Origin: Marinimicrobium sp050113635 | GTDB lineage: Bacteria > Pseudomonadota > Gammaproteobacteria > Pseudomonadales > Cellvibrionaceae | Length of the DNA stretch: 64,000 nucleotides | NCBI RefSeq assembly: GCF_050113635.1 | Contig: NZ_JBNJLT010000007.1 | Span: 124,001 to 188,000, forward strand | Reading direction: 5' to 3' | In this document: positions 8,908-17,889 of the stretch, piece after piece | Layout: the number at the start of each line of letters is the position of its first letter | How positions within the stretch are numbered: position 1 is the first letter of the stretch | Translations under genes and position numbers: made by a program | The notes under the pieces: model-generated | Told to the model about the DNA's origin: nothing | Databases searched by the model: none | Seen by the model: the letters and a program-made list of their open reading frames with translations, nothing else

Positions 8908-11727
8908 TCAAGCATCAATTTGAAACAGCGCATCAATATCCCGCGCGTAACTCCAGCGCAGGATTTCCTCAATTTCGTGGTTGAGCGCGGTAATGGGGTT
9001 GGCGATTTGATCGTATTGGCGAGCCTGGAGAATCTTGTCCAAAAGTCCGCTGATACGTTTCAGTCGGGGCACGCCACAGTAACAGCAGCTCCCGTAAAGC
9101 CGATGAACCAGTTCTTCCAGTTGGGCAAAGTCTTTGGCCTCAAAGGCCCGGTTAATGGCGGCCTGCTCGCCGCCCAGGTTCTGCACCAGCATCGTCAACA
9201 TGTCCCGGGCGAGGGCGGGTTTATGGTTGGCCAGCCGCAAACTCAGCAGAATATCCACCGGGGAGGGCTGATCACCCTCCTGAAGGTCCACGGCTTGAAG
9301 GTCCAAGACGGGTAGGCGAGGCTGGGTGGGTGTGGCGCCAGTCGGAGGTTCGGGCGTCGGGAGCTTGCGGCCATTAAGGGTTACCCAGCGGTTGACGATA
9401 TGAGCCAATTGGGTCTCACTGACGGGTTTACTGACGCAGTCATCCATGCCGGCAATGAGCAGTTCCGCTTTTTGTTCGGTTAGAGAATGCGCGGTTAACG
9501 CAATAATCGGGGTGCGCTGGTCCGGGTGCGCCTGTCGCAATAAGCGGGTGGTCTCAATACCGTCCATGCCCGGCATCTGGATATCCATAAAGATCAGATC
9601 AAAATGCTGGCTCTCGTACAGTTTGAGTGCTTCCTGTCCATTGGCCGCCTGCGTTACCTCCGTATTCAGACCTCGCAGCAGCTCACTGGCCAATTGCAGG
9701 TTGGCGGGGTTGTCGTCGACCACCAGAATACGGGCGCGCGGTGCCTCCTCTTTATTGACGCTTGAAGGGGAGGGCGCTGGGCCCGAGTGCAACGGAATAT
9801 CCAGTTGGTGGGCAAGTGTTTCCAGCAGGGCATCGTAAGCGATGGGTTTGTTGAGGAACACCGTGGTGCAAGGTTCTGTTTCCTGGCGGAACAGCCTCTG
9901 ATGCGCGGGTGTGCAACACACAAACAGCAGACAGTCGAACTCGGATCGAACCTGCTGGCTTAGGTTCTCCAGCAGAGCGGGCTGCAGCTGCCGCTCGTTG
10001 GGTGCGACGTCGAGAATAATCAGTCGGAAGCCTCTCCCTTGTTGACGCGCCTCCCGCATGGTCGGAAAAATATCGTGTATGGCACTGATGGTTTCGGTAT
10101 CGGCCTGCCATTGCTGGAGCAGTTGCTCCAGTTGTCGGCAGGACGGAGGGTTGTCACTGCACAGCAGGATTCGCTCTCCGAGCAATAGCCGCTCGGCGGG
10201 TGCCTGTGGCTGGCTTTTATCGATGCCGAATTTGGCCGTAAACCAGAAGCGTGAGCCTTGGCCGGGTTGACTGTCTACGCCGATTTCACCCCCCATACGC
10301 TCCACCAGCCCTTTGCAAATCACCAGACCGAGGCCCGTGCCGCCGTATTCGCGGGAGCAGGAGGTATCTACCTGGTTGAACGCGCTGAAGAGCTGGTTTT
10401 TTTGCGCTTCGGTCAGTCCAATGCCACTGTCCCGGATGGTGATTTTCAGGGTGATTTGCGTTTCCTGTCGGTTGATCAGGGAGGCGTGGGCCACGATGTT
10501 GCCCTGCTGGCTGAACTTGATGGCATTGCTCAGCAGGTTGGTTAATACCTGCTTGAAGCGCAACGGGTCGCCGAGCAGATGCAGGGGTAAGTCATCGTCA
10601 ATCAGGCTGATCAGTTGCAGGTGTTTTTCGTGCGCATCCGGCGCCAGAATATGCACCGCCTCTTCCACCACTTTGCGCAGGGGTACGGGTACATACTCCA
10701 GGGTCAGCTTACCGGCTTCGATTTTGGAAAAGTCCAGAATATCATTGATCACCGTCAGCAGGTTTTGAGAGGAGTCGCGAATGGTTTGCAGGTATTCCCT
10801 TTGTTGCTCATCCAGTTCGGTTTTCAAAGCCAGGTTGGTGAACCCGAGAATACCATTGAGTGGTGTGCGTATTTCGTGGCTGGTGTTGGCCAGAAACTCG
10901 GATTTAATACGGCTCGCCTCCAGGGCCTCTTTGCGGGCAATATTGAGTTCGATGTTCTGTATTTCGATGGTTTCCAGTGTTTCCCGCAGATCTTCGGTGG
11001 ACTGGTCAATATGCACCTGCATATCACGGTGCGCTTGCTCTAGGGATTCGGCGGTGTCATTCACAGCCTGGGCCAGCGCGTTTAGCTCGCGGCTCTCCAT
11101 GGCTGGCAGTCGGCGATCCATTTGGCCTCTCGCCATCCCCTGAATCGTCGCCCTGATATTTTCCAGCGGGGTAGTCAGGCGTCGGTAGAGGCGCGCAGAG
11201 AACCAGGCGCACAAGGCCAGGCAGAGCAGAGTGAGCAGTACGGTGATAAGGATCGTCTGATAACGCAGTACGAGAAAAGGCGAGGAGAGCAGTTCCACCT
11301 CGATCCAGCCGGGGGACGACTCGCCAGCCGCCGCAGGCAGCGGATGAGAAAACCGGATGGATTTGGTGGTGTCCCGCTGCTGGGGTTGAGTCAGGTCAGC
11401 CGGGCCCGGGTTCAACAGAGGCAGCATGCGAGGGCCACTGTGAACGGTGGTGCCACTGTCGTTCAAATACAGCTCTACGGCTCGAATATACGGCTCTTCC
11501 AGCGACGCCGTGATGATGGCGCGCAGTAGCTCGGGGTCGTTGCGGGAGAGCGTTTCCTGGCTGAGTTCGGCCAGTTTTTCGCTGAGTGCGCTGCCGCGCT
11601 GGCTGACGAACTTGTTCAACTGTGTGAGATACAGGTGTGTCAAGGTGGCGGCGAGGATCAGGGTGACGCCCAGAGCGGGGAACAGCACCATTCGCCAGAT
11701 CTGGGATTTCAGGTCAGTCAGTCTCAT
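8908..11727 (-). CDS. barA: Hybrid sensor histidine kinase BarA/GacS
   Basis: Membrane sensor kinase that activates the response regulator UvrY/GacA and through it the Csr/Rsm small RNAs. With the start at 11727 it has 939 residues: membrane segments about 11-33 and 158-178 flanking a periplasmic sensor, HAMP (180-235), HisKA with H284 in NTSHEIRTPLN, HATPase (DSGIGL at 433-438, GGTGLGL at 462-468), a weak receiver-like domain (518-640; D573 and K627 present, acidic pocket reduced), a full receiver with D715 in FMDIQMPGMDG, and an HPt domain with H875 in ELVHRLYGS. An in-frame start at 11772 is possible, but the residues from 11727 match known GacS N-termini. It is divergent from cysM-rlmD-relA-mazG, as in Pseudomonas. 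Confidence 0.94.
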   Translation of the reverse strand: MRLTDLKSQIWRMVLFPALGVTLILAATLTHLYLTQLNKFVSQRGSALSEKLAELSQETLSRNDPELLRAIITASLEEPYIRAVELYLNDSGTTVHSGPRMLPLLNPGPADLTQPQQRDTTKSIRFSHPLPAAAGESSPGWIEVELLSSPFLVLRYQTILITVLLTLLCLALCAWFSARLYRRLTTPLENIRATIQGMARGQMDRRLPAMESRELNALAQAVNDTAESLEQAHRDMQVHIDQSTEDLRETLETIEIQNIELNIARKEALEASRIKSEFLANTSHEIRTPLNGILGFTNLALKTELDEQQREYLQTIRDSSQNLLTVINDILDFSKIEAGKLTLEYVPVPLRKVVEEAVHILAPDAHEKHLQLISLIDDDLPLHLLGDPLRFKQVLTNLLSNAIKFSQQGNIVAHASLINRQETQITLKITIRDSGIGLTEAQKNQLFSAFNQVDTSCSREYGGTGLGLVICKGLVERMGGEIGVDSQPGQGSRFWFTAKFGIDKSQPQAPAERLLLGERILLCSDNPPSCRQLEQLLQQWQADTETISAIHDIFPTMREARQQGRGFRLIILDVAPNERQLQPALLENLSQQVRSEFDCLLFVCCTPAHQRLFRQETEPCTTVFLNKPIAYDALLETLAHQLDIPLHSGPAPSPSSVNKEEAPRARILVVDDNPANLQLASELLRGLNTEVTQAANGQEALKLYESQHFDLIFMDIQMPGMDGIETTRLLRQAHPDQRTPIIALTAHSLTEQKAELLIAGMDDCVSKPVSETQLAHIVNRWVTLNGRKLPTPEPPTGATPTQPRLPVLDLQAVDLQEGDQPSPVDILLSLRLANHKPALARDMLTMLVQNLGGEQAAINRAFEAKDFAQLEELVHRLYGSCCYCGVPRLKRISGLLDKILQARQYDQIANPITALNHEIEEILRWSYARDIDALFQIDA

Positions 11728-11871
11728 GAGTCGTGATTCGGCGTTCCAGTCCGTGTGCGGCCCCAGCCGCATCTTGGTTTCACCATAGCATATTCAGCGG
11801 TAGAATAGCGGGCTTTCGGCCCCCGGCACCGCGAGCTGGCCGGCCTTCACCTCACTATTGACGGTTTGTCT

Positions 11872-12771
11872 ATGGCGGCTTCCCCTTTTCCCACCATCGA
11901 GTCCTGTGTTGGCAATACGCCGCTGGTTCGCTTGCAGCGCCTGGCGGGCGAGACCGGCAACGAGATACTGCTGAAGCTGGAAGGTAACAACCCGGCTGGC
12001 TCCGTGAAGGATCGCCCGGCGCTGTGGATGATTCAGCAGGCAGAGGCTCAGGGCTTGATCAAGCCGGGGGACACGCTGATTGAGGCCACCAGCGGCAATA
12101 CCGGCATTGCGTTGGCGATGGTGGCGGCGATTAAAGGCTACCGGATGATTCTGATTATGCCGGCTAATAGTACCCAGGAGCGCAAAGATGCCATGGCGGC
12201 CTACGGCGCCGAATTGATACCCGTCACCGAAGCTGAAGGCATGGAAGGCGCCAGAGATCTGGCATTGAAGATGCAGGCAGAAGGAAAAGGCCGCGTTCTG
12301 GACCAGTTTGGTAATGCCGCCAACCCTCAGGCGCACTATGAAACCACAGGCCCGGAGATCTGGCGGCAGACTCAAGGGCGCCTCACCCATTTTGTCAGCT
12401 CCATGGGCACGACCGGCACGATTATGGGTTGCTCCCGGTTTTTTAAGGAACAGAACCCCGAAGTGGAAATTATCGGCCTGCAGCCGGAGGAGGGAGCAAG
12501 TATTCCCGGAATTCGCCGCTGGCCCGAGGCGTACCTGCCCTCCATTTTTGAGGCCTCTCGCGTGGATCGAATTGTGAATATGTCACAGCGACAAGCCGAG
12601 GAGAGCATGCGTGCGCTGGCTCGGGAAGAAGGTATTTTTGCTGGTGTATCCTCGGGAGGCGCTGTGGCTGCAGCGCTGGCGTTGAGTCGCGAGGTAGAGA
12701 ATGCCGTTATCGTGGCTATTATCTGTGACCGGGGAGATCGCTATCTCTCCTCGGGTGTGTTCGGAGCATGA
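11872..12771 (+). CDS. cysM: Cysteine synthase B
   Basis: PLP enzyme making L-cysteine (or S-sulfocysteine from thiosulfate) from O-acetylserine. It has 299 residues. The PLP lysine is K46 in NPAGSVKDRPA and the phosphate loop is SGNTG (74-78). The CysM rather than CysK identity is supported by the N-terminus TIESCVGNTPLVRLQRL, the NNPAGSVKDRPA loop and the neighbourhood. The ATG at 11872 is preferred to the TTG six bases upstream; the Shine-Dalgarno is weak. It overlaps rlmD by four bases. Confidence 0.95.
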   Translation: MAASPFPTIESCVGNTPLVRLQRLAGETGNEILLKLEGNNPAGSVKDRPALWMIQQAEAQGLIKPGDTLIEATSGNTGIALAMVAAIKGYRMILIMPANSTQERKDAMAAYGAELIPVTEAEGMEGARDLALKMQAEGKGRVLDQFGNAANPQAHYETTGPEIWRQTQGRLTHFVSSMGTTGTIMGCSRFFKEQNPEVEIIGLQPEEGASIPGIRRWPEAYLPSIFEASRVDRIVNMSQRQAEESMRALAREEGIFAGVSSGGAVAAALALSREVENAVIVAIICDRGDRYLSSGVFGA

Positions 12772-14189
12772 AACGACGGTCACCGCTGACGCCTGCGAGC
12801 CATCGGCATACGGGTCATAGGAAAGCCCAGAAAGGCCCGGCTCCGAGGTTTAAACCCGTTATCCTCCCCGAGCCGGTGACGATAGAACGCCTGAGCCATG
12901 ATGGGCGCGGTATCGCGCACTGGCAGGGCAAGACCATGTTCGTGGTGGGAGGCCTGCCGGGCGAGCGGGTGGACGTGCGGTTGGTGGCGGAGCAGACGCG
13001 CTTTACCGAGGCCCAGGTGATTGCCTGGCAGACCCAGTCGCCGGAGCGCCAGGCGCCACCGTGCGAGCACTACGATCAGTGCGGCGGGTGTCAGCTCCAG
13101 CATCTGGCGCCAGCGGCCCAACTGGTGCAGAAACAGAACACGGTATTGGATCAACTCGCCCGTTGGGCAAGTCTTGAGCCCCAGTATCTTGCCACTCCCA
13201 TCACCTCACCCAGCGAGGGCTACCGGCATCGCGCACGCCTGGGGGTTAGAACAGACCGTGGCGGGACCGTGACGCTGGGGTTCCGCCGTCGGCGACAGAA
13301 TCAATTAGTGGATATTGAACACTGTGCGGTGCTGGCCGAACCCCTCAATGCACTGCTGCCTCCCCTCAGAGAGTGGCTCAGCGCTCTTTCCCCCCGGGAC
13401 GCCGTCAGCCACGTTGAGTTACTGCTGGCCGAGGAAGGGCCTGCCCTGGTAATACGGCAAGTCAAAACACTGGCACGGACAGACCGATGGGGTCTTGCGA
13501 ACAGGCTGCCGACCGTGGCGCCAGAGCATATCTGGTTCCAGCCCCCGAAAGACGAGTTGTTGGTGGGCGTGGAGGGACAGGAAGTGGACCCCAGGCTGAG
13601 TTATCAACTGCCCGATTTTGATGTAACCCTCGCCTTTCATCCGCGTGATTTCACTCAGGTAAACGCTACCGTTAACCAGCGTATGGTGGCACAGGCGGTG
13701 CAGTGGCTGGCGCCACAACCGGGCGAGCGGGTGCTGGATCTGTTTTGTGGTATGGGCAACTTCACCTTGCCTTTGGCGCGAAGCGGCGCCCGTCTGGTGG
13801 GCCTGGAGGGCTCTGCCACGATGGTGGAGCGTGGACGACAAAACGCGCGGCGCAATGGGCTGGACGTGGTGTTCGAAACTGCCAACCTTGCTGATGCGGG
13901 ACGAACGCCCGGAACGCTCTGGCGTGGCGGCTTCAGAGGCGGATCGTCGGCGCCAGGGCCGGATGCCGTGCTGCTGGACCCGCCCCGGGACGGAGCGCGA
14001 GAGATTTTGGCACCGTTGGCGCAACTCAAGCCCGAGCGACTGGTCTATGTGTCCTGCAATCCGGCCACCCTGGCGAGGGACGCCGGAGAATTGGCCGTAG
14101 CCGGATACGACTTGCAATCACTTGGCGTGCTGGATATGTTCCCCCACACCGAGCACGTGGAATCCATGGCGCTTTTCAGGCGCCGCTGA
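12768..14189 (+). CDS. rlmD: 23S rRNA (uracil-1939-C5)-methyltransferase RlmD
   Basis: SAM-dependent methyltransferase that makes m5U1939 in 23S rRNA. It has 473 residues. The N-terminal TRAM domain (about 30-90) is followed by the [4Fe-4S] cysteines C99, C105, C108 and C186 (CEHYDQCGGC and IEHC). The SAM loop is VLDLFCGMGNF (322-332), and the nucleophile is C430 in LVYVSCNPATLARD. A Gly/Ser-rich linker (about 385-398, RGGFRGGSSAPG) before VLLDPPR looks longer than usual. The ATGA overlap with cysM and the order cysM-rlmD-relA-mazG indicate an operon. Confidence 0.96.
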   Translation: MKRRSPLTPASHRHTGHRKAQKGPAPRFKPVILPEPVTIERLSHDGRGIAHWQGKTMFVVGGLPGERVDVRLVAEQTRFTEAQVIAWQTQSPERQAPPCEHYDQCGGCQLQHLAPAAQLVQKQNTVLDQLARWASLEPQYLATPITSPSEGYRHRARLGVRTDRGGTVTLGFRRRRQNQLVDIEHCAVLAEPLNALLPPLREWLSALSPRDAVSHVELLLAEEGPALVIRQVKTLARTDRWGLANRLPTVAPEHIWFQPPKDELLVGVEGQEVDPRLSYQLPDFDVTLAFHPRDFTQVNATVNQRMVAQAVQWLAPQPGERVLDLFCGMGNFTLPLARSGARLVGLEGSATMVERGRQNARRNGLDVVFETANLADAGRTPGTLWRGGFRGGSSAPGPDAVLLDPPRDGAREILAPLAQLKPERLVYVSCNPATLARDAGELAVAGYDLQSLGVLDMFPHTEHVESMALFRRR

Positions 14190-14243
14190 CACCGACAGAA
14201 AGGCGCTTTGTGACGCAGTGCTGCGCCAAGGTGAAGACTACCG

Positions 14244-16487
14244 ATGGTAAAAGTTCGAGAAGACCACCCCGTCACCGAAGACGGTCGCATTGACATCGTC
14301 GCCTGGATAGAACGGCTTCCTGGTGCGACCGAGCGCTCTCTCGTTCAGCGCGAGCAGCTCGGCCAGGCCTGCGCGATGAGTGCGGAAGCCGACCACAAGG
14401 CAATCACCTCCGAGCACGGCTGGGGGGAGTACAGCAGTTGCCTGATTATCGGCCTGGATATGGCCGAACTGCTGGCAGACTTGCAGCTGGATCAGGAATC
14501 TCTGGTGGCCGCCATTCTCTATCGCGCCGTGCGGGAAGAGAAGTTATCGCTCGACAGCGTCCAAAAACAGTTTGGCGAAACCGTGACCAAGCTGATCAGC
14601 GGTGTGCTGCGCATGGCGGCCATCAGCTACCAGCGCGGCGAGAGCGATGAGCGTGTGTTTGGTCGCCAGTCGGAAGAGCAGGCCGAAAACATCCGGAAAA
14701 TGCTGGTGGCTATGGTAGACGATGTGCGCGTGGCCTTGATCAAGCTGGCCGAACGCACCTGTGCGATTCGTGCTGTCAAGGACGCCAGCGCCCAGCGCCG
14801 TCGCCAGGTGGCTCGTGAAGTGTCGGACGTGTACGCACCGTTGGCGCACCGTTTAGGAATTGGCCATATTAAATGGGAGCTGGAGGATCTGGCGTTTCGT
14901 TATCTGGAACCCGCTGATTACAAACGTATTGCCAAATTGCTGGATGAGCGGCGTCTGGCCCGGCAGGAATACATCGAATCGGTTCTCTCTAAATTGCGCG
15001 ATGAGTTGAGCGATGCCCAGATTGAGGGGGAAGTCTCAGGCCGGGCCAAGCATATTTACAGCATCTGGAGAAAGATGCAGCGCAAGGGCATTAGTTTCTC
15101 TCAGGTCTACGACATTCGCGCTGTGCGTATCCTGGTGCCGACCGTTCGTGACTGTTACACCGTACTGGGCATTGTCCACAGCCTTTGGAGAAACATTCCC
15201 CACGAATTTGACGACTACATTGCCTCGCCCAAAGAGAATGGCTACCGCTCTCTACACACCGCGGTCATTGGCCCCGAGAATAAAGTTCTGGAAATTCAAG
15301 TGCGCACGTTCGCGATGCACGATGAAGCGGAATTGGGGGTGTGTGCCCATTGGCGCTATAAAGGTACAGACATCGACGCCGGAGAGAAAAGCTACGAGCA
15401 AAAAATCGCCTGGTTGCGGCAGGTGCTGGAATGGCATGATGAGCTGGGGGCGGATGGCAATTCGCTGAAGGAGGGCCTGCGGGCGGTCGATCAGGACCGC
15501 ATCTACGTATTCACGCCGGAAGGTCATGTCGTCGACTTACCCAAATCGGCCACACCGCTGGATTTCGCCTATCGTATCCATACGGACGTCGGGCACCGGT
15601 GTCGTGGCGCCAAGGTCAATAATCGTATCGTGCCGCTGAACTATCATTTGAATACCGCCGACCAAGTGGAAATTCTCACCGGAAAGCGCGAGGCACCGAG
15701 TCGTGACTGGTTAGCGCCAGCTCTGGGTTATATCAATACCCCGCGAGCCCGTGCCAAAGTGCAGCACTGGTTCAAAGTTCAGGCGCGTGACCAAAACATT
15801 GCCGAAGGGCAGGCGCTGCTGGATCGGGAGTTCAAACGCCTGGCGTTGCTCGATCTGGACTTTGAGGCGCTGGCTCAGCGGTTGAACATGCACAGCCTGG
15901 ACGACCTGTACGCGGCGGTGGGAGCCAGTGATATCGGAGTAGGGCAGGTGCTCAATGCGGCCCAGCGTTTGCTCAAAGCGTCGCGACCCGAAGAGCCGGT
16001 CATTCCGTTCAAGGCCAAGTCCAGCAAGCGTAAAAAAGAATCGGATGTGTATATTGAGGGCGTCGGTAACCTGCTCACTCAGATTGCCAGTTGTTGTAAT
16101 CCGGTTCCCGGTGATGCGATCACTGGTTACATCACGCTAGGCAAAGGCGTATCGATCCACCGTCAGGATTGCAGTAATATTCTGCAGCTACAGGCTGACG
16201 AGCCCCAGCGAATAATCAAGGTGTCCTGGGGCGCCACGCCGGAAAGCAGCTACTCGGTCGAGATCATCATTGAAGCTTATGACCGCCAGGGTTTGCTGCG
16301 CGATATCACGGCCATGCTGGACAACGAGCGCATCAACATCAGCGCCATGCAAACACTGTCTGACAAGCGCAAAAATACCGTGGATATGCTGGTGACGGCG
16401 GAAATTCGAAGTATTGATGAATTGAGCCGTATCCTCACGCGCTTGAATCAGTTGCCCAATATCGCTTCGGCGCGCCGTAAACTGTAA
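14244..16487 (+). CDS. relA: (p)ppGpp synthetase RelA
   Basis: Ribosome-associated stringent-response enzyme that makes (p)ppGpp when uncharged tRNA occupies the A site. It has 747 residues: an N-terminal pseudo-hydrolase domain where the HD pair is lost (AAILYRAVREEKLS where SpoT has a His-Asp motif), a synthetase domain about 264-373 (YDIRAVRILVP, SPKENGYRSLHT, HDEAELGVCAHWRYK), TGS about 411-490, a zinc-finger region with ASCCNPVPGD (about 616) and a C-terminal ACT domain from about 670. Loss of the HD motif indicates synthetase-only activity, as in other gammaproteobacterial RelA proteins, so a separate SpoT is expected elsewhere. Confidence 0.96.
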   Translation: MVKVREDHPVTEDGRIDIVAWIERLPGATERSLVQREQLGQACAMSAEADHKAITSEHGWGEYSSCLIIGLDMAELLADLQLDQESLVAAILYRAVREEKLSLDSVQKQFGETVTKLISGVLRMAAISYQRGESDERVFGRQSEEQAENIRKMLVAMVDDVRVALIKLAERTCAIRAVKDASAQRRRQVAREVSDVYAPLAHRLGIGHIKWELEDLAFRYLEPADYKRIAKLLDERRLARQEYIESVLSKLRDELSDAQIEGEVSGRAKHIYSIWRKMQRKGISFSQVYDIRAVRILVPTVRDCYTVLGIVHSLWRNIPHEFDDYIASPKENGYRSLHTAVIGPENKVLEIQVRTFAMHDEAELGVCAHWRYKGTDIDAGEKSYEQKIAWLRQVLEWHDELGADGNSLKEGLRAVDQDRIYVFTPEGHVVDLPKSATPLDFAYRIHTDVGHRCRGAKVNNRIVPLNYHLNTADQVEILTGKREAPSRDWLAPALGYINTPRARAKVQHWFKVQARDQNIAEGQALLDREFKRLALLDLDFEALAQRLNMHSLDDLYAAVGASDIGVGQVLNAAQRLLKASRPEEPVIPFKAKSSKRKKESDVYIEGVGNLLTQIASCCNPVPGDAITGYITLGKGVSIHRQDCSNILQLQADEPQRIIKVSWGATPESSYSVEIIIEAYDRQGLLRDITAMLDNERINISAMQTLSDKRKNTVDMLVTAEIRSIDELSRILTRLNQLPNIASARRKL

Positions 16488-16522
16488 TCTACCCTCTGTT
16501 AATACCGGAGCTGTCTGTCAGC

Positions 16523-17329
16523 ATGCCTTATTCCATTGATGATCTGTTATATCTTATGGCTCGCCTGCGCGAGCCGGGCTCCGGTTGCCCTTGGGATTTA
16601 AAACAATCCTATCGGAGCATCGCGCCCTCCACGCTGGAAGAAGCCTACGAGGTAGTAGATACCATTGAGCGTGGTGACTATAACCACTTGCGCGAAGAAC
16701 TGGGTGACTTGCTGTTTCAGGTAATTTTCTACAGTCAGTTGGGGCATGAAGACGAGCGGTTTGATTTTGCGGGCATTGTCGATGGATTGGTGCAAAAACT
16801 GATTCGGCGGCACCCGCATGTTTTCCCGGAGGGTACGCTGGAAAGCCGAATCGACGATCAAAAAGCGCTGCCAGTTGAGGTCAAGCAGCGATGGGAAACC
16901 ATCAAGCAACAGGAGCGCGAGGCCAAAGGGGTTCGCGGTACACTTGATGACGTACCGTTGAACCTGCCCGCCTTGACTCGGGCCGCAAAACTGCAAAAGC
17001 GCGCGGCGGGCGTTGGCTTCGACTGGCCGGCGGTCAATGGCCCGTTGGACAAGGTGCGGGAAGAAACCGATGAGCTGGTTGAAGCCATCGCGGAGCAAGA
17101 CCACGAAGCGATAACAGAGGAGTTGGGCGACCTGCTCTTTACAGTGACTAACGTAGCGCGTCATCTGAAAATTGATCCGGAAGCAGCGCTGCGTTCCGCA
17201 AATCGGAAGTTCGAGAGGCGCTTCGGTGCCGTAGAGGCAGAAGCCGCAGCGCCGTTGCAGGAACTTTCCGAGGAAACGCTGGATGCCCTGTGGAATCGGG
17301 CAAAAGCCTCAGAGAAATCCTCTCTGTAA
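16523..17329 (+). CDS. mazG: Nucleoside triphosphate pyrophosphohydrolase MazG
   Basis: House-cleaning enzyme that hydrolyses NTPs to NMP and PPi; in E. coli it also affects ppGpp level after starvation. It has 268 residues with two MazG repeats: the first with TLEEAYEVVDTIE and LREELGDLLFQV, the second with EETDELVEAIAEQ and ITEELGDLLFTV, each giving the EExxE and ExxD metal-binding pattern. It lies 35 bp after relA, the conserved relA-mazG coupling, and converges on greB with no clear terminator in the 39-bp gap. Confidence 0.95.
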   Translation: MPYSIDDLLYLMARLREPGSGCPWDLKQSYRSIAPSTLEEAYEVVDTIERGDYNHLREELGDLLFQVIFYSQLGHEDERFDFAGIVDGLVQKLIRRHPHVFPEGTLESRIDDQKALPVEVKQRWETIKQQEREAKGVRGTLDDVPLNLPALTRAAKLQKRAAGVGFDWPAVNGPLDKVREETDELVEAIAEQDHEAITEELGDLLFTVTNVARHLKIDPEAALRSANRKFERRFGAVEAEAAAPLQELSEETLDALWNRAKASEKSSL

Positions 17330-17368
17330 GTAGACTGGGTGCTCTAACGTAACGGAACTTAAAGGCTG

Positions 17369-17887
17369 CTACAGCCCATCGTCATAAGGCCGATACTCGA
17401 TACCTGTCACCCAGTAAGACACCTCACCCTGTTCCGGGGTGGGGACAGCGACTTCGTCGTCGACTCGTTTGCCCAGCAAGCGTCGGGCAAGCGGAGCGTC
17501 GACGCTGAGTTGGCCGCTGGAGAGGTCAAATTCGTCGGGTCCCACAATTTGATAGGTGCGCTCGACACCGTCTTCGTCTTCTACAGTGACCCAGGCGCCG
17601 AAAAAGATCTTGTCCCGGTCTTCGGGAAGTCGGTCTACCACCGTCAGGGTATCCAGACGCTTGCTGAGGTACCTGACCCGGCGGTCAATTTCCCGTAATC
17701 GCTTCTTGCCGTAAATGTAGTCGCCATTTTCCGAGCGATCCCCATTTTTGGCCGCCTCATGCACCGCCTGAGTCACCTGAGGTCGTTCGACCTTCCATAA
17801 ATGACGCAACTCTTCCTGCAGGCGCCGGGCGCCGGCAGGGGTAATGTAGGGTGAGCTTTTGGGAGAAGGGGGACGCCAACGACCCAT
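17369..17887 (-). CDS. greB: Transcript cleavage factor GreB
   Basis: Rescues backtracked RNA polymerase by stimulating transcript cleavage. It has 172 residues: an N-terminal coiled coil carrying the acidic tip (KNGDRSENGDYIYGKKRLRE, with the conserved D and E residues) and a C-terminal FKBP-like domain. The basic-patch region and the IYGKKRLREID sequence favour GreB over GreA. Its ATG is two bases after the S9 peptidase stop, so the two are probably co-transcribed. Confidence 0.94.
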   Translation of the reverse strand: MGRWRPPSPKSSPYITPAGARRLQEELRHLWKVERPQVTQAVHEAAKNGDRSENGDYIYGKKRLREIDRRVRYLSKRLDTLTVVDRLPEDRDKIFFGAWVTVEDEDGVERTYQIVGPDEFDLSSGQLSVDAPLARRLLGKRVDDEVAVPTPEQGEVSYWVTGIEYRPYDDGL

Positions 17888-17889
17888 AT